Origin: Bacillaceae bacterium S4-13-56
GTDB lineage: Bacteria; Bacillota; Bacilli; Bacillales; JAWJLM01
DNA: 56,978 nt
Direction of reading: 5' to 3'
Assembly (NCBI GenBank): GCA_040191315.1
Contig: JAWJLM010000026.1
Location: 1-56,978 of the forward strand
Shown in pieces: positions 34,245 through 43,285 of the stretch. The translations under genes and the position numbers were made by a program. Under the pieces are notes generated by a model that was given only the letters and a program-made list of their open reading frames with translations, ran no database searches and was not told where the DNA came from. How positions within the stretch are numbered: position 1 is the first letter of the stretch; every line of letters begins with the position of its first letter.

Positions 34245-35432
34245 TCACGCTTTCACCATATTAGTTGAACTTTCACTTGCCACATTTGAAGCCTTTGACA
34301 TGTTAATCAATAGACATACCAAGCTGAAAAGGGCAAGAAAGATAAATCCATAGAAGAAGCTTCCCGTCGTATCCTTTAACATACCTAGTACGATTGGTGG
34401 GAAAAAGCCTCCGAGACCACCTGCAGCTCCTACAATACCAGTAACTGCACCTGTATTGGATGGAGAAACCATAGGAACCATTTTAAATACGACTCCATTT
34501 CCAAGACCAACAACTAGAGCAATACTTAAGCAGGATACTGTGAAAATATATATATTTTCATTGAAAAACCCTAGTACTACAGCAAACACTGTGACTACAC
34601 TAAAAATACCAAATAATAGCTTCTTAGGATCGATCTTGTCTGCTAGCATTCCTCCAACTGGACGAACAAACGTAGCTAAAATAACAAACCCAGCAGCACG
34701 CTGGCCAGCAGATACACTAGATACTTCAAACAAATCCTGTAGTAAAGTTGGTAAATAGATACCGAAAGCAACGAAAGATCCAAACGTTAAAAAGTAAAAG
34801 ATTGATAGAATCCATGTTTGACGATATTTTAAGGCCTCCATCGATTGCCTAAATGTTTTTGGAGGGCCCGTTCTTTCTCTTTCCTTCGTTCCAAACCAAA
34901 AGATCACAGTCATGATAATAACAGCTACAGCTAGAATTCGAAATGCAGCGTCAATACTATATACAGAAACGATAACAGGTACGGCAAACCCAGCTACAGC
35001 TGTACCGATGTTTCCAACACCTGTAATTCCTAATACAAAACCTTGCTTTTCCTTTGGATACCATCCTGAAACAAAAGTGATGGCAATGGCAAAGGTTGTT
35101 CCCGCCATACCAATGAAGAAGGCATATACTAATAATGCAGCATACGATTCAGCAAAGCTTGCTCCAATAAGTGGAATCACTAAGAACAAGAGGGTTATGG
35201 CATATACCTTACGCCCACTATACTTATCGGACAGGATTCCTAAAGGAATACGCATGATCGAACCCAAAATAACTGGAACAGCAACTAGAACACTTTTCTG
35301 AGTTCCACTTAATCCATACAATACCTGAATGTCATTTGCCATAGGAGATAAAATAGACCAAACCGAAAAACCGATTACCATTGCTATTGTTGACATGACA
35401 AGTGCCGATGTTCTACCTTTGTTTACGTTCAT
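34245..35432 (-). CDS. narK: Nitrate/nitrite transporter NarK
   Basis: A 395-residue MFS transporter with about 12 helices. NarK/NasA-type features include GFSVWSILSPMANDIQ near the N-terminus, the glycine-rich GVGNIGTAVAGFAVPVIV (about 140) and GAVTGIVGAAGGLGGFFPPI (about 330). The last two match the nitrate-signature motifs of the family. It imports nitrate and/or exports nitrite for the reductase encoded immediately upstream, with a gap of 42 bases after narI, so it is probably in the same transcript. Confidence 0.92.
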   Translation of the reverse strand: MNVNKGRTSALVMSTIAMVIGFSVWSILSPMANDIQVLYGLSGTQKSVLVAVPVILGSIMRIPLGILSDKYSGRKVYAITLLFLVIPLIGASFAESYAALLVYAFFIGMAGTTFAIAITFVSGWYPKEKQGFVLGITGVGNIGTAVAGFAVPVIVSVYSIDAAFRILAVAVIIMTVIFWFGTKERERTGPPKTFRQSMEALKYRQTWILSIFYFLTFGSFVAFGIYLPTLLQDLFEVSSVSAGQRAAGFVILATFVRPVGGMLADKIDPKKLLFGIFSVVTVFAVVLGFFNENIYIFTVSCLSIALVVGLGNGVVFKMVPMVSPSNTGAVTGIVGAAGGLGGFFPPIVLGMLKDTTGSFFYGFIFLALFSLVCLLINMSKASNVASESSTNMVKA

Positions 35433-35474
35433 AAAAGAACCTCCCTAACCAAATTATTAGCATCCTCTAATTCC

Positions 35475-36158
35475 TTAACTCGCTTTTCTGTTTTCTCTCT
35501 TTTTATAAACTACATAGCTTCTAGATAGATAACGGAGTGGCAGGCTAAACACATGAACCAATCTTGTGAAAGGCCAAACTACAATTAATCCATATACTGC
35601 ACCAATGTGGAATTTAAACCATACTGGAACCTCTGCCATAAGTTCAGGCTGCACATTTAGATAGAACAATCCACGAAGCCACGGTCCAATCGTCGTTCGA
35701 TAATCAAAGCCATGAGAATCTATGTTTGAGAATGTTGCTGACATTCCAGATAACATAACAATTCCTAGAAAAACTAAAGCTAACACATCCCCCTTGGAAG
35801 TAGTTACTTTAATTCTCTTCACTCTCCATCTTCTGAAAGATAGTATGAAGAGTCCTAGAATAGCTACGATTCCAGCTGGAACACCGCCTATAATAGCTAT
35901 CCAATGATACATTTCCTCTGATACTCCAAGGGTACTATAAACAGTTTCTGGTACAGCCAATCCCATGACATGACCAATAAACACGAAGATGATTCCCCAA
36001 TGAAATAGCAAAGACCCAAATCTCAAATGTTTTTTTTCTAGAAATTCACTAGATTTTGAAGTCCATCCAAATTGATCTTTTTGGTAGCGATAAATATGAC
36101 CACCAATGAAGAGTGTTAGTGTCACATAGGGAAGAATTCCCCATAAGATCCAGTCCAT
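35475..36158 (-). CDS. narI: Respiratory nitrate reductase gamma subunit
   Basis: A 227-residue cytochrome b with five helices. Probable heme-ligand His include those in GGHIYRYQ, RFGSLLFHWGIIFVFIGHVMG and the C-terminal RLVHVFSLPLRYLSR. It takes electrons from menaquinol and passes them to NarH. Length and order match Bacillus NarI. It follows narJ by 12 bases. Confidence 0.94.
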   Translation of the reverse strand: MDWILWGILPYVTLTLFIGGHIYRYQKDQFGWTSKSSEFLEKKHLRFGSLLFHWGIIFVFIGHVMGLAVPETVYSTLGVSEEMYHWIAIIGGVPAGIVAILGLFILSFRRWRVKRIKVTTSKGDVLALVFLGIVMLSGMSATFSNIDSHGFDYRTTIGPWLRGLFYLNVQPELMAEVPVWFKFHIGAVYGLIVVWPFTRLVHVFSLPLRYLSRSYVVYKKRENRKAS

Positions 36159-36170
36159 TTTTTTACCTCC

Positions 36171-36704
36171 TTATGCGGTTTGATAGATGCCCGCTTCTTC
36201 CATTGTGATTAATAAGGCATCGAGCAAGAAGGTGTAAAAGCTTTGGGCTTTCACTAATGTTTCCCTAATTTCACGAATTGCTTTTTCATAAGTAGTTAGC
36301 AATTCAATTCCTTCTTCCCATGTATGAGCACTAAATTCAAGCATGAGAGGAAGATAGTCAGGAAGCTCCTTATCAATCACCTCAAAACCTGCTTTTGAAT
36401 AAAAATTCTTCAACTTTAGTAATTCTAATCCTCGTTCTCGTTGCTCCCCTAATTTTAGATAGGTTACATAAAGATTCGTTGTTCTACCAAAATCAAAAAG
36501 CTGAATATAGTGGTCGATCCATTCTTCGGCTGGAATCTCTTGGACTACATCAATAAATCTCAAGAGGTGATCTTGGACTTGATTTTGACCCAAGTCCAAG
36601 ATCTCTTCTTTTAATTCTGGAAGTACAGATCTCACTTCCTCCTTAGGGTAACGTAAGAGAAACGAAGTCAATTGGTAAACCGTTTGTATCTGTTCTTCAT
36701 TCAT
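36171..36704 (-). CDS. narJ: Nitrate reductase assembly chaperone
   Basis: A 177-residue all-helical TorD/NarJ-type chaperone. Visible features are YQLTSFLLRYPKEEVRSVLP at the N-terminus and the FDFGRTTNLYVTYLKLGEQR segment (about 70), typical of NarJ. It guides molybdenum cofactor insertion into NarG and is not part of the final enzyme. It lies between narH (13-base gap) and narI. Confidence 0.93.
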   Translation of the reverse strand: MNEEQIQTVYQLTSFLLRYPKEEVRSVLPELKEEILDLGQNQVQDHLLRFIDVVQEIPAEEWIDHYIQLFDFGRTTNLYVTYLKLGEQRERGLELLKLKNFYSKAGFEVIDKELPDYLPLMLEFSAHTWEEGIELLTTYEKAIREIRETLVKAQSFYTFLLDALLITMEEAGIYQTA

Positions 36705-36717
36705 TTTTCACGCCTCC

Positions 36718-38190
36718 TTAGGATAAAGTTCCGCAGCTTCCTGGGCCGCCTGCAAAGTCAAGACCACATGACCCTTGTTCTGCATATAAGTCTTCAACCT
36801 CTTCACGATGAGATTTTGGAATAACGAAACGATCATTATATTTTGCAATAGCTAGTAAACGGTACATGTCTTCCATAGAATCCTTCGTTAAGCCAAGGTC
36901 AGTAATCCATTTTTCATCAAAGTCTTTTCCGGTTTGTTGGGCACGCATAAAACTTCTCATAACAGCCATCTTCTTGAGAGTTGTACGGATATGTTCCTCA
37001 TCACCTGCTGTTAAAAGTTCAGCAAGGTATTGAATAGGAATTCTCATGTTATCGATAGCTGGAAAAATATCATCAGGTTGTGCCTGACTTCCTTTTCCTT
37101 CAATGGAGTTCATAATTGGGCTCAATGGTGGGATATACCATACCATTGGCATTGTGCGATATTCTGGATGTAATGGAAGAGCAATCTTCCAATCAATAAT
37201 CATTTTATATAATGGTGAAGCTTGTGCCGCTTCAATCCAATCCATTGGAATACCCTGTGCAAGAGCTTCCTTCACTACTTCTGGATCATTTGGATCTAAG
37301 AAAAGTTCTAATTGCTTATGGTAAAGTTCCTTTTCATCCTCTACTGAAGCTGCTTCTTGAACCTTATCAGCGTCATAAAGCATAACGCCAATGTAACGGA
37401 TACGTCCTACACAAGTTTCAGAACAAACAGTAGGCTGACCATTTTCAATTCTTGGGTAACATAGCGTACATTTTTCTGCTTTGTTTGTTTTCCAATTAAA
37501 ATATACTTTTTTGTAAGGACAAGAAGTCACACAGTGTCTCCAAGCACGACATGCATTTTGGTCAACAAGAACGATTCCATCTTCATCACGCTTGTACATT
37601 GCACCTGACGGACAAGAGGAGACGCAAGATGGGTTGATGCAGTGTTCGCAAATTCTCGGAAGATACATCATAAATACATCTTCAAATTCTGTTTTGATAG
37701 ATTCCTGCATTTTGCGGACGTTTGGATCCATTAAACCGGTAATATGTCCACCTGCAAGGTCATCCTCCCAGTTTGGCCCCCATTCAAGATCCATAAATTC
37801 ATTTGTAATCGCTGATTTTGCTCTTGCAATTGGCTGATGCTTTTTTTCACCACTAGTGGTTAAATTTTCATAGTCATAGTTCCATGGCTCATAGTAATCA
37901 TCAATAGTAGGTTGATATGGGTTGTAAAAAAGGTTTAATAAGCGATTCGTTTTGGAACCTGATTTCAGCTGGAGCTCACCATTCTTTAGCTCCCAGCCTC
38001 CTTTATATTTCTCTTGATCTTCCCATTGCTTTGGATAACCAATTCCTGGCTTTGTTTCCACGTTGTTAAAGTACATATATTCTGCTCCTGGGCGATTCGT
38101 CCAGGTATTTTTACACGTTACACTACAAGTATGACACCCGATACATTTATCGAGGTTCATAACCATGCCAACTTGTGCTTTAATCCTCAA
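36718..38190 (-). CDS. narH: Respiratory nitrate reductase beta subunit
   Basis: A 490-residue iron-sulfur protein. Four Cys groups are visible: CIGCHTCSVTC (about 16), CEHCINPSCVSSCP (about 185), CRAWRHCVTSCP (about 218) and CTLCYPR...CSETCVG (about 245). The Trp in the third group replaces a Cys and marks the [3Fe-4S] centre. It conducts electrons from NarI to NarG. Its start overlaps the narG end by 11 bases. Confidence 0.96.
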   Translation of the reverse strand: MRIKAQVGMVMNLDKCIGCHTCSVTCKNTWTNRPGAEYMYFNNVETKPGIGYPKQWEDQEKYKGGWELKNGELQLKSGSKTNRLLNLFYNPYQPTIDDYYEPWNYDYENLTTSGEKKHQPIARAKSAITNEFMDLEWGPNWEDDLAGGHITGLMDPNVRKMQESIKTEFEDVFMMYLPRICEHCINPSCVSSCPSGAMYKRDEDGIVLVDQNACRAWRHCVTSCPYKKVYFNWKTNKAEKCTLCYPRIENGQPTVCSETCVGRIRYIGVMLYDADKVQEAASVEDEKELYHKQLELFLDPNDPEVVKEALAQGIPMDWIEAAQASPLYKMIIDWKIALPLHPEYRTMPMVWYIPPLSPIMNSIEGKGSQAQPDDIFPAIDNMRIPIQYLAELLTAGDEEHIRTTLKKMAVMRSFMRAQQTGKDFDEKWITDLGLTKDSMEDMYRLLAIAKYNDRFVIPKSHREEVEDLYAEQGSCGLDFAGGPGSCGTLS

Positions 38191-41100
38191 GCCAATCTAC
38201 CTCCTTCAGCTTTCTGATAACGACATTTAGATCTCTCTGGTTACCCGTTGGTCCATAATAATTAAATCCATAGCTTAATTGTCCATATCCACCAATCATG
38301 TGTGTTGGTTTGACGTGAATTCGTGTTGGACTGTTATGAGTCCCTCCGCGATTTTTCGTTAAGTTCGTTCCTGGTACATGGATATGACGATCCTGTGCAT
38401 GATGCATGAACGCCATTCCCCTAGGAATTCTGTGAGAAACAACCGCTCTTGCCACAACAACTCCATTACGATTGAAGCATTCAAGCCAGTCGTTATCCTC
38501 TAAGTCCGCTTCAGCTGCATCATCCTTATTCAACCAGATGGTTGGGCCTCCTCGGAAAAGAGTAAGCATTGGTTGAGCATCGAAGTACATACTGTGAATA
38601 GACCATTTGTTATGTGGTGTTAAATAATTTAAAGTGATTTCTTTACCTTCCACTTTCGGACGGTCTGAACGGAAAGGCGTGTGATTTAAAATAGGTTTAA
38701 AGGTTGCTAGATTCTCTCCAAACTCTGTCATCATTTCATGATCTAAGAAGTAGGATTGACGACCAGTAATCGTTCTCCAGGGAATCATTTTCTCTACATT
38801 CGTTGTAAATGGAGAGTAACGACGTCCACCTTTTTCAGAACCGCTAAAGGCTGGCGAAGTAATAACTGTCTTTGGCTTGGCAGAAATATCATCGAAAGTG
38901 AAGCATTCTTCTTCTCTCTCCTTCGCAAGATCCACAAGCTCTAGACTTGTTTTCTTTTCTAGAGACTCCCAAGCTTTAACTGCTACTTTCCCATTGGTTG
39001 TCGAAGATAGCATCAAAATGGCTTCTGAAACATTTCTTGCTGAAGAAATATCTGGGTATCCCTTGGCAATTGTATCTTTCTTAATAACACCAAGTGTACG
39101 TTTTACTTTTTCATATTCTTCCTTCATATCCCAGTTCATGCCTTTAATTCCATATGGTTGATTCGCGATATTTGGACCAAGAGCTGTCATCTTGTCATAG
39201 ATTAACTTATAATCACGTTCCACTACGTGGATTTGTGGCATTGTCTTACCTGGAATTGGTTCACATTCACCTTTAGACCAATCCTTAATTTTCCCTAATG
39301 GCTGTGCCAATTCCTGTGGCGTATCATGTTGTAATGGTGTAGCCACCACTTCTTTTGTTGTTTCCATATCTAACTCAGTTGCTAAGTCGGAAACTGCTTT
39401 AGCAAGGGATTTGAAAATATCCCAGTCTGATCTTGATTCCCATGGAGTAGCAATCGCTGCGTTGAATGGATGAATAAATGGATGCATATCAGTACTTGAT
39501 AAATCTTCCTTCTCATACCAAGTGGCTGCTGGTAATACAACATCTGAGTAAAGAGCTGTTCCTGCCATACGGAAGTCTAAGTTAATAAGTAAATCAAGCT
39601 TTCCTTCAGGAGCTTCTTCCTTCCAGTTGATTTCCTGTGGACGAAGACTGTCTTTGTCATCGTTTAACAATCCATTTTGAGCACCTAGTAAATGCTTTAA
39701 GAAATATTCATGTCCTTTACCGGAGCTAGAAATTAGGTTTGCTCTCCATACAAATAAATTTCTAGGAAAGTTTTCTGGTGCATCTGGATCTTCAATGGAA
39801 AATTTCAATTCTTTATTTTTAAGTTTTTGTGCTACATATTTTCCAATTTCTTCAGGTGTTTTGTTCCCTTTTTCTTCCGCTTCTTTATATAAGTCTATTC
39901 CATTTTGATTAAACGTTGGATATGATGGTAACCAACCTAAACGGGCTGCCATGACATTGTAGTCAGCATAGTGACTGTAGCGAGCTTTTTCTACTGTTGG
40001 AGAAACCAATTCATCAACAGGAGTTTCTTCATATCGATACTGATCTGTTGCAAAATAGAAGAAGGAAGTACCGTTTTGAAGCTTCGGTGGTCCTGCCCAG
40101 TCTTTTGCTGTTGCGATATTAGTCCAGCCCTCCGCTGGTCTCAATTTTTCCTGACCAACATAGTGAGCCCAACCTCCACCGTTGACTCCTTGTGCACCAA
40201 CCATTAACACTAGGTTTAGTACGGCACGATAGATCGTATCAGAGTTATACCAGTGGTTAATTCCAGCACCAACGATGATCATGGAGCGACCTTTTGTATC
40301 AATGGCATTTTGTGCAAATTCCATTGCAATCTTTATAATTTGATCAGCCGGCACTCCTGTAATCTTCTCCTGCCAAGCTGGAGTGTAGGGAGTATTGTCT
40401 TCATAGCTCTTTGCACATTCTCCACCGATACCACGATCGATTCCGTAGTTGGCAAGCATTAAATCATAAACAGTCGTTACATATTGAGTTTCCCCGTCAA
40501 TTTCTACTGCTTTCGCTGGAACTGCTCGGTTTAATATTTTTCGTCCATCACCATCAAAATATGGCATTTCCACTGTTACCACTTGGTCTTTCTGATCTAG
40601 GAAGCTAATTTCAGGATCAATAGCTGCTCCTGTTTCTTCATCGTTAAGCTTTAAATTCCATTTTCCCTTATCATCCCAGCGAGATCCCATCGTACCTTGT
40701 GGAATCGCAAAATCATTCGTTTTCTTATTAAACATCGCTGGCTTCCATTCATTCTTCTCTACTTCTTTACCCAAGTCATAAGCATGAAGATAACGATCCG
40801 CTTGATAGGAATCTCCAGCTTTTTTTAGTTTTACGACGAATGGGAAGTCGGTATATGTTTTAGCATACTGATCAAAGTAAGGTATTTCTTGCTTATTGTA
40901 ATATTCATTTAAGATGACGTGACCCATGGCCATAGCCACTGCACCATCAGTACCTTGTTTGACTGACATCCAGTCATCAGAGAATTTCGTTGACTCAGCA
41001 TAGTCAGGGCTTACGGAAATAACTTTTGTTCCTTTATAACGAGCTTCTGCTAAAAAGTGAGCATCAGGAGTTCTCGTCAAAGGTACGTTTGATCCCCAAG

Positions 41101-41863
41101 TCATGATGTATCCTGCATTAAACCAGTCAGAACTTTCAGGTACATCTGTCTGATCGCCCCAAATTTGTGGAGATGCTGGTGGCAAGTCTGCATACCAGTC
41201 ATAAAAGCTAAGCATTGGCCCACCAAGAAGTGACATAAAACGGCTTCCTGCCGCATGGCTTACCATGGACATCGCAGGGATTGGTGAGAAACCAATATTT
41301 CGATCCGGACCATATTTAACTACAGTGTAGAGCACAGATGATGCCACAAGCTTTAACACTTCATCCCACTCTGCTCTCACAAGACCACCTTTTCCACGAG
41401 CTTGCTTATAGCGTTTTGCTTTTTCCGGATTTTCAACGATACTCTTCCAAGCATCTAATGGAGATTCGTGATTTTCTAAAGCTTCTCTCCACATTTGAAT
41501 TAAAGCTTTTCTTACGTATGGGTACTTCACACGAAGTGGACTATATATATACCACGAAAAGCTAGCACCCCTTGGGCAACCTCTTGGTTCGAAATCTGGC
41601 ATATCAGGTCCTGTGGTTGGATAATCCGTTGCTTGACCTTCCCAGGTTACAAGGCCATCTTTTACATAGATGTTCCAGCTGCATGACCCTGTACAGTTGA
41701 CACCATGTGTACTACGAATAACCTTATCGTGCTGCCAGCGTCTTCTGTAGACATTTTCCCAGTCTCTGTTCCCTTCCTGTAATTGACTATGTCCATCACT
41801 ATATTTTTCTTTAGGCTTCATATACGTTAGTCGATTCCATAATGGAGATGTTTTCTTTTTCAT
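38180..41863 (-). CDS. narG: Respiratory nitrate reductase alpha subunit
   Basis: A 1227-residue molybdenum enzyme that reduces nitrate to nitrite. The N-terminal HGVNCTGSCSW (about 54-64) provides the His/Cys ligands of the first [4Fe-4S] cluster. The molybdenum-ligand Asp should be in SFYDWYADLPPASPQIWGDQ (about 222). Full length for NarG. GAGGAG stands 9 bases before the ATG. First gene of narGHJI-narK, about 195 bases downstream of a predicted FNR-dependent promoter. No Tat signal, as expected for cytoplasmic NarG. Confidence 0.97.
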   Translation of the reverse strand: MKKKTSPLWNRLTYMKPKEKYSDGHSQLQEGNRDWENVYRRRWQHDKVIRSTHGVNCTGSCSWNIYVKDGLVTWEGQATDYPTTGPDMPDFEPRGCPRGASFSWYIYSPLRVKYPYVRKALIQMWREALENHESPLDAWKSIVENPEKAKRYKQARGKGGLVRAEWDEVLKLVASSVLYTVVKYGPDRNIGFSPIPAMSMVSHAAGSRFMSLLGGPMLSFYDWYADLPPASPQIWGDQTDVPESSDWFNAGYIMTWGSNVPLTRTPDAHFLAEARYKGTKVISVSPDYAESTKFSDDWMSVKQGTDGAVAMAMGHVILNEYYNKQEIPYFDQYAKTYTDFPFVVKLKKAGDSYQADRYLHAYDLGKEVEKNEWKPAMFNKKTNDFAIPQGTMGSRWDDKGKWNLKLNDEETGAAIDPEISFLDQKDQVVTVEMPYFDGDGRKILNRAVPAKAVEIDGETQYVTTVYDLMLANYGIDRGIGGECAKSYEDNTPYTPAWQEKITGVPADQIIKIAMEFAQNAIDTKGRSMIIVGAGINHWYNSDTIYRAVLNLVLMVGAQGVNGGGWAHYVGQEKLRPAEGWTNIATAKDWAGPPKLQNGTSFFYFATDQYRYEETPVDELVSPTVEKARYSHYADYNVMAARLGWLPSYPTFNQNGIDLYKEAEEKGNKTPEEIGKYVAQKLKNKELKFSIEDPDAPENFPRNLFVWRANLISSSGKGHEYFLKHLLGAQNGLLNDDKDSLRPQEINWKEEAPEGKLDLLINLDFRMAGTALYSDVVLPAATWYEKEDLSSTDMHPFIHPFNAAIATPWESRSDWDIFKSLAKAVSDLATELDMETTKEVVATPLQHDTPQELAQPLGKIKDWSKGECEPIPGKTMPQIHVVERDYKLIYDKMTALGPNIANQPYGIKGMNWDMKEEYEKVKRTLGVIKKDTIAKGYPDISSARNVSEAILMLSSTTNGKVAVKAWESLEKKTSLELVDLAKEREEECFTFDDISAKPKTVITSPAFSGSEKGGRRYSPFTTNVEKMIPWRTITGRQSYFLDHEMMTEFGENLATFKPILNHTPFRSDRPKVEGKEITLNYLTPHNKWSIHSMYFDAQPMLTLFRGGPTIWLNKDDAAEADLEDNDWLECFNRNGVVVARAVVSHRIPRGMAFMHHAQDRHIHVPGTNLTKNRGGTHNSPTRIHVKPTHMIGGYGQLSYGFNYYGPTGNQRDLNVVIRKLKEVDWLED

Positions 41864-41886
41864 CCTTGCAACTCCTCTTTTTCAAA

Positions 41887-41990
41887 AAGTGAAACTTCCC
41901 TCAGTGGGCGTCTCCCACTGATTGTTAGCACCTAAGGGTATAGCCTAAGGGCCCTTGAACCAATCGGACAATTACGGGCAGTTATACTCT
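41887..41990 (+). repeat. Dispersed GAAACTTC...CCCACTGATT hairpin, copy 3
   Basis: AAGTGAAACTTCCCTCAGTG is followed by the perfect hairpin TCAGTGGG/CCCACTGA, then GATTGTTAGCACCTAAGGGT and GGCCCTTGAACCAATCGGAC. It lies inside the narG leader, antisense to narG. Confidence 0.65.
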
Positions 41991-42064
41991 TCTCGTTTTA
42001 CTTAAGGCTAGAGATGGAGTATTATCACCCATTCATGTGAGATAAAGATGTCTTTGTCTTCTCC

Positions 42065-42108
42065 ATATTACTCACCTTCTCATAATGAAAACCGTGAAAA
42101 AAGTCACA
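42065..42108 (-). promoter_or_regulatory. Predicted FNR-activated promoter of narG
   Basis: The box CGTGA-AAAAAG-TCACA (42093-42108) matches the FNR/CRP consensus TGTGA-N6-TCACA at 9 of 10 positions. On the minus strand TAATAT (42070-42065) is a -10 box. A start near 42058 puts the box centre at about -41.5 to -42.5, where FNR activates. There is no -35 box, as usual for such promoters. Confidence 0.7.
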
Positions 42109-42151
42109 CTTTTGTTCCGCTTCACTGTATTGTCATTTTTGTTACCAGTTT

Positions 42152-42167
42152 TGTGATAGATATCACG
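42152..42167. promoter_or_regulatory. Second FNR/CRP-type box upstream of narG
   Basis: TGTGA-TAGATA-TCACG matches the consensus at 9 of 10 positions. It is centred 59 bases upstream of the first box, near -100 relative to the predicted narG start. Confidence 0.6.
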
Positions 42168-42244
42168 TCGATTTTGTGGTAAAGTTGTTTATTTAAATCA
42201 GATATTCTATGATAGATATTAGAGTAAACTAGAATCGCCCTGTT

Positions 42245-42515
42245 TATCGTAAGAAAGCGGACCGCAGAACGATGGATAATCATCACATCATGTTGGGACT
42301 GCAGTTACTCGTCCCACCGAAATGATTGACAATGTCGACGTGACCTACATCCTCGAAAAAGTAAGATTTTTTCTCCGCGCGAAGTAGTTCATTGTAGTTT
42401 TCCTGTCCTGTAGGCCCTAAGGGAGCACGATTGACATCGTGAATCGATGTTGACTTATCGAAGGAAATAAGGGAACTGACTCTAGTCGATGGGTGATGGG
42501 TCTAGACAAAACAAA
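42245..42515 (+). repeat. Divergent copy of the mosaic intergenic repeat
   Basis: The 3' part has GTGAATCGATGTTGACTTATCG, GGGAACTGACTCTAGTCGATGGG and GGGTCTAGACAAAAC, matching the end of the 1315-1670 element. The 5' part (AAAGCGGACCGCAGAACG, TTGACAATGTCGACGTGACC) differs. It ends 17 bases before the carbonic anhydrase gene and probably contains or replaces its promoter region. Confidence 0.55.
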
Positions 42516-42532
42516 GGGTTTGGAGGGGCAAT

Positions 42533-43078
42533 ATGGATATCAAACAAATGCTAGGTTTTAATGAAAAATTTGTTCAAAATGGGGAGCACAAACCTTATGA
42601 ATCCGATAAATTCCCTAACAAGAAAATAGTCATCTTAACATGTATAGACGCTCGTTTAATGGACTTACTCCCAAGAGCGTTGAACTTGAAAAATGGGGAT
42701 GCTAAAATCATTCGGACAGCAGGCGGTACGATAACGGAACCCTATGGAAGCATCATGAAAAGCTTACTTGTATCGATTTACGCATTAGAAGCTGATCACG
42801 TTCTTGTCATTGGACATAAAGATTGTGGGATGCAGAATCTTGAGGGAAAAGCTTTAGTACAAAAAATGATTGATGCCGGGGTAGGTAAAGGTCAGGTTAA
42901 AGAAGATGTAGCAGGTTGGCTTACTGGTTTCAGCGATGTTGGTCAAGCTGTTTTAGAAAGTGTTGATTTGATTAAAAATCATCCATTAATTACGAAGGAA
43001 ATTAATGTCGATGGATTCGTAATCGATCCTACTACTGGTAAACTTGAATGGTTGACCGAGAGACAAAAAAACTACTAG
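42533..43078 (+). CDS. Beta-class carbonic anhydrase (YtiB-like)
   Basis: A 181-residue zinc enzyme interconverting CO2 and bicarbonate. Zinc ligands are visible: Cys and the Asp/Arg dyad in LTCIDARLMD (about 37), then His and Cys in VLVIGHKDCGM (about 91-101). It is the short single-domain type like B. subtilis YtiB. GGAGGGG precedes the ATG. The gene stands alone between two mosaic repeats. Confidence 0.9.
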   Translation: MDIKQMLGFNEKFVQNGEHKPYESDKFPNKKIVILTCIDARLMDLLPRALNLKNGDAKIIRTAGGTITEPYGSIMKSLLVSIYALEADHVLVIGHKDCGMQNLEGKALVQKMIDAGVGKGQVKEDVAGWLTGFSDVGQAVLESVDLIKNHPLITKEINVDGFVIDPTTGKLEWLTERQKNY

Positions 43079-43089
43079 ATTTTTCTCGA

Positions 43090-43246
43090 AAAATAAGAAA
43101 AGCGCAAGCGCCCTCCGAAACAAGAAAAACACTTGTTTCTGCGAAGAAGGTCTAGGTAGCTTTCCTTCCTGCGATTACTCGGGGCAAAAACTTCGAAGAT
43201 TACTCAAGGAAGCTTTTTCGCTGGAGCTAGACAAATTTTATACTTT
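43090..43246 (+). repeat. Copy of the mosaic intergenic repeat
   Basis: AAGAAAAGCGCAAGCGCCCT, GAAACAAG/CTTGTTTC and CGCTGGAGCTAGACAAATTT show both ends seen in the 1315-1670 element. The centre (CTTTCCTTCCTGCGATTACT) matches the copy at 24056 better. It is about 160 bases, so it is a short form. Confidence 0.7.
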
Positions 43247-43253
43247 ATCTTTT

Positions 43254-43285
43254 AAAAAAGACTGGGCCTTTGCCCAGTCTTTTTT
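43254..43285. terminator. Bidirectional terminator before the aldo/keto reductase
   Basis: AAAAAGACTGGGC (43255-43267) pairs with GCCCAGTCTTTTT (43272-43284). Confidence 0.88.
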
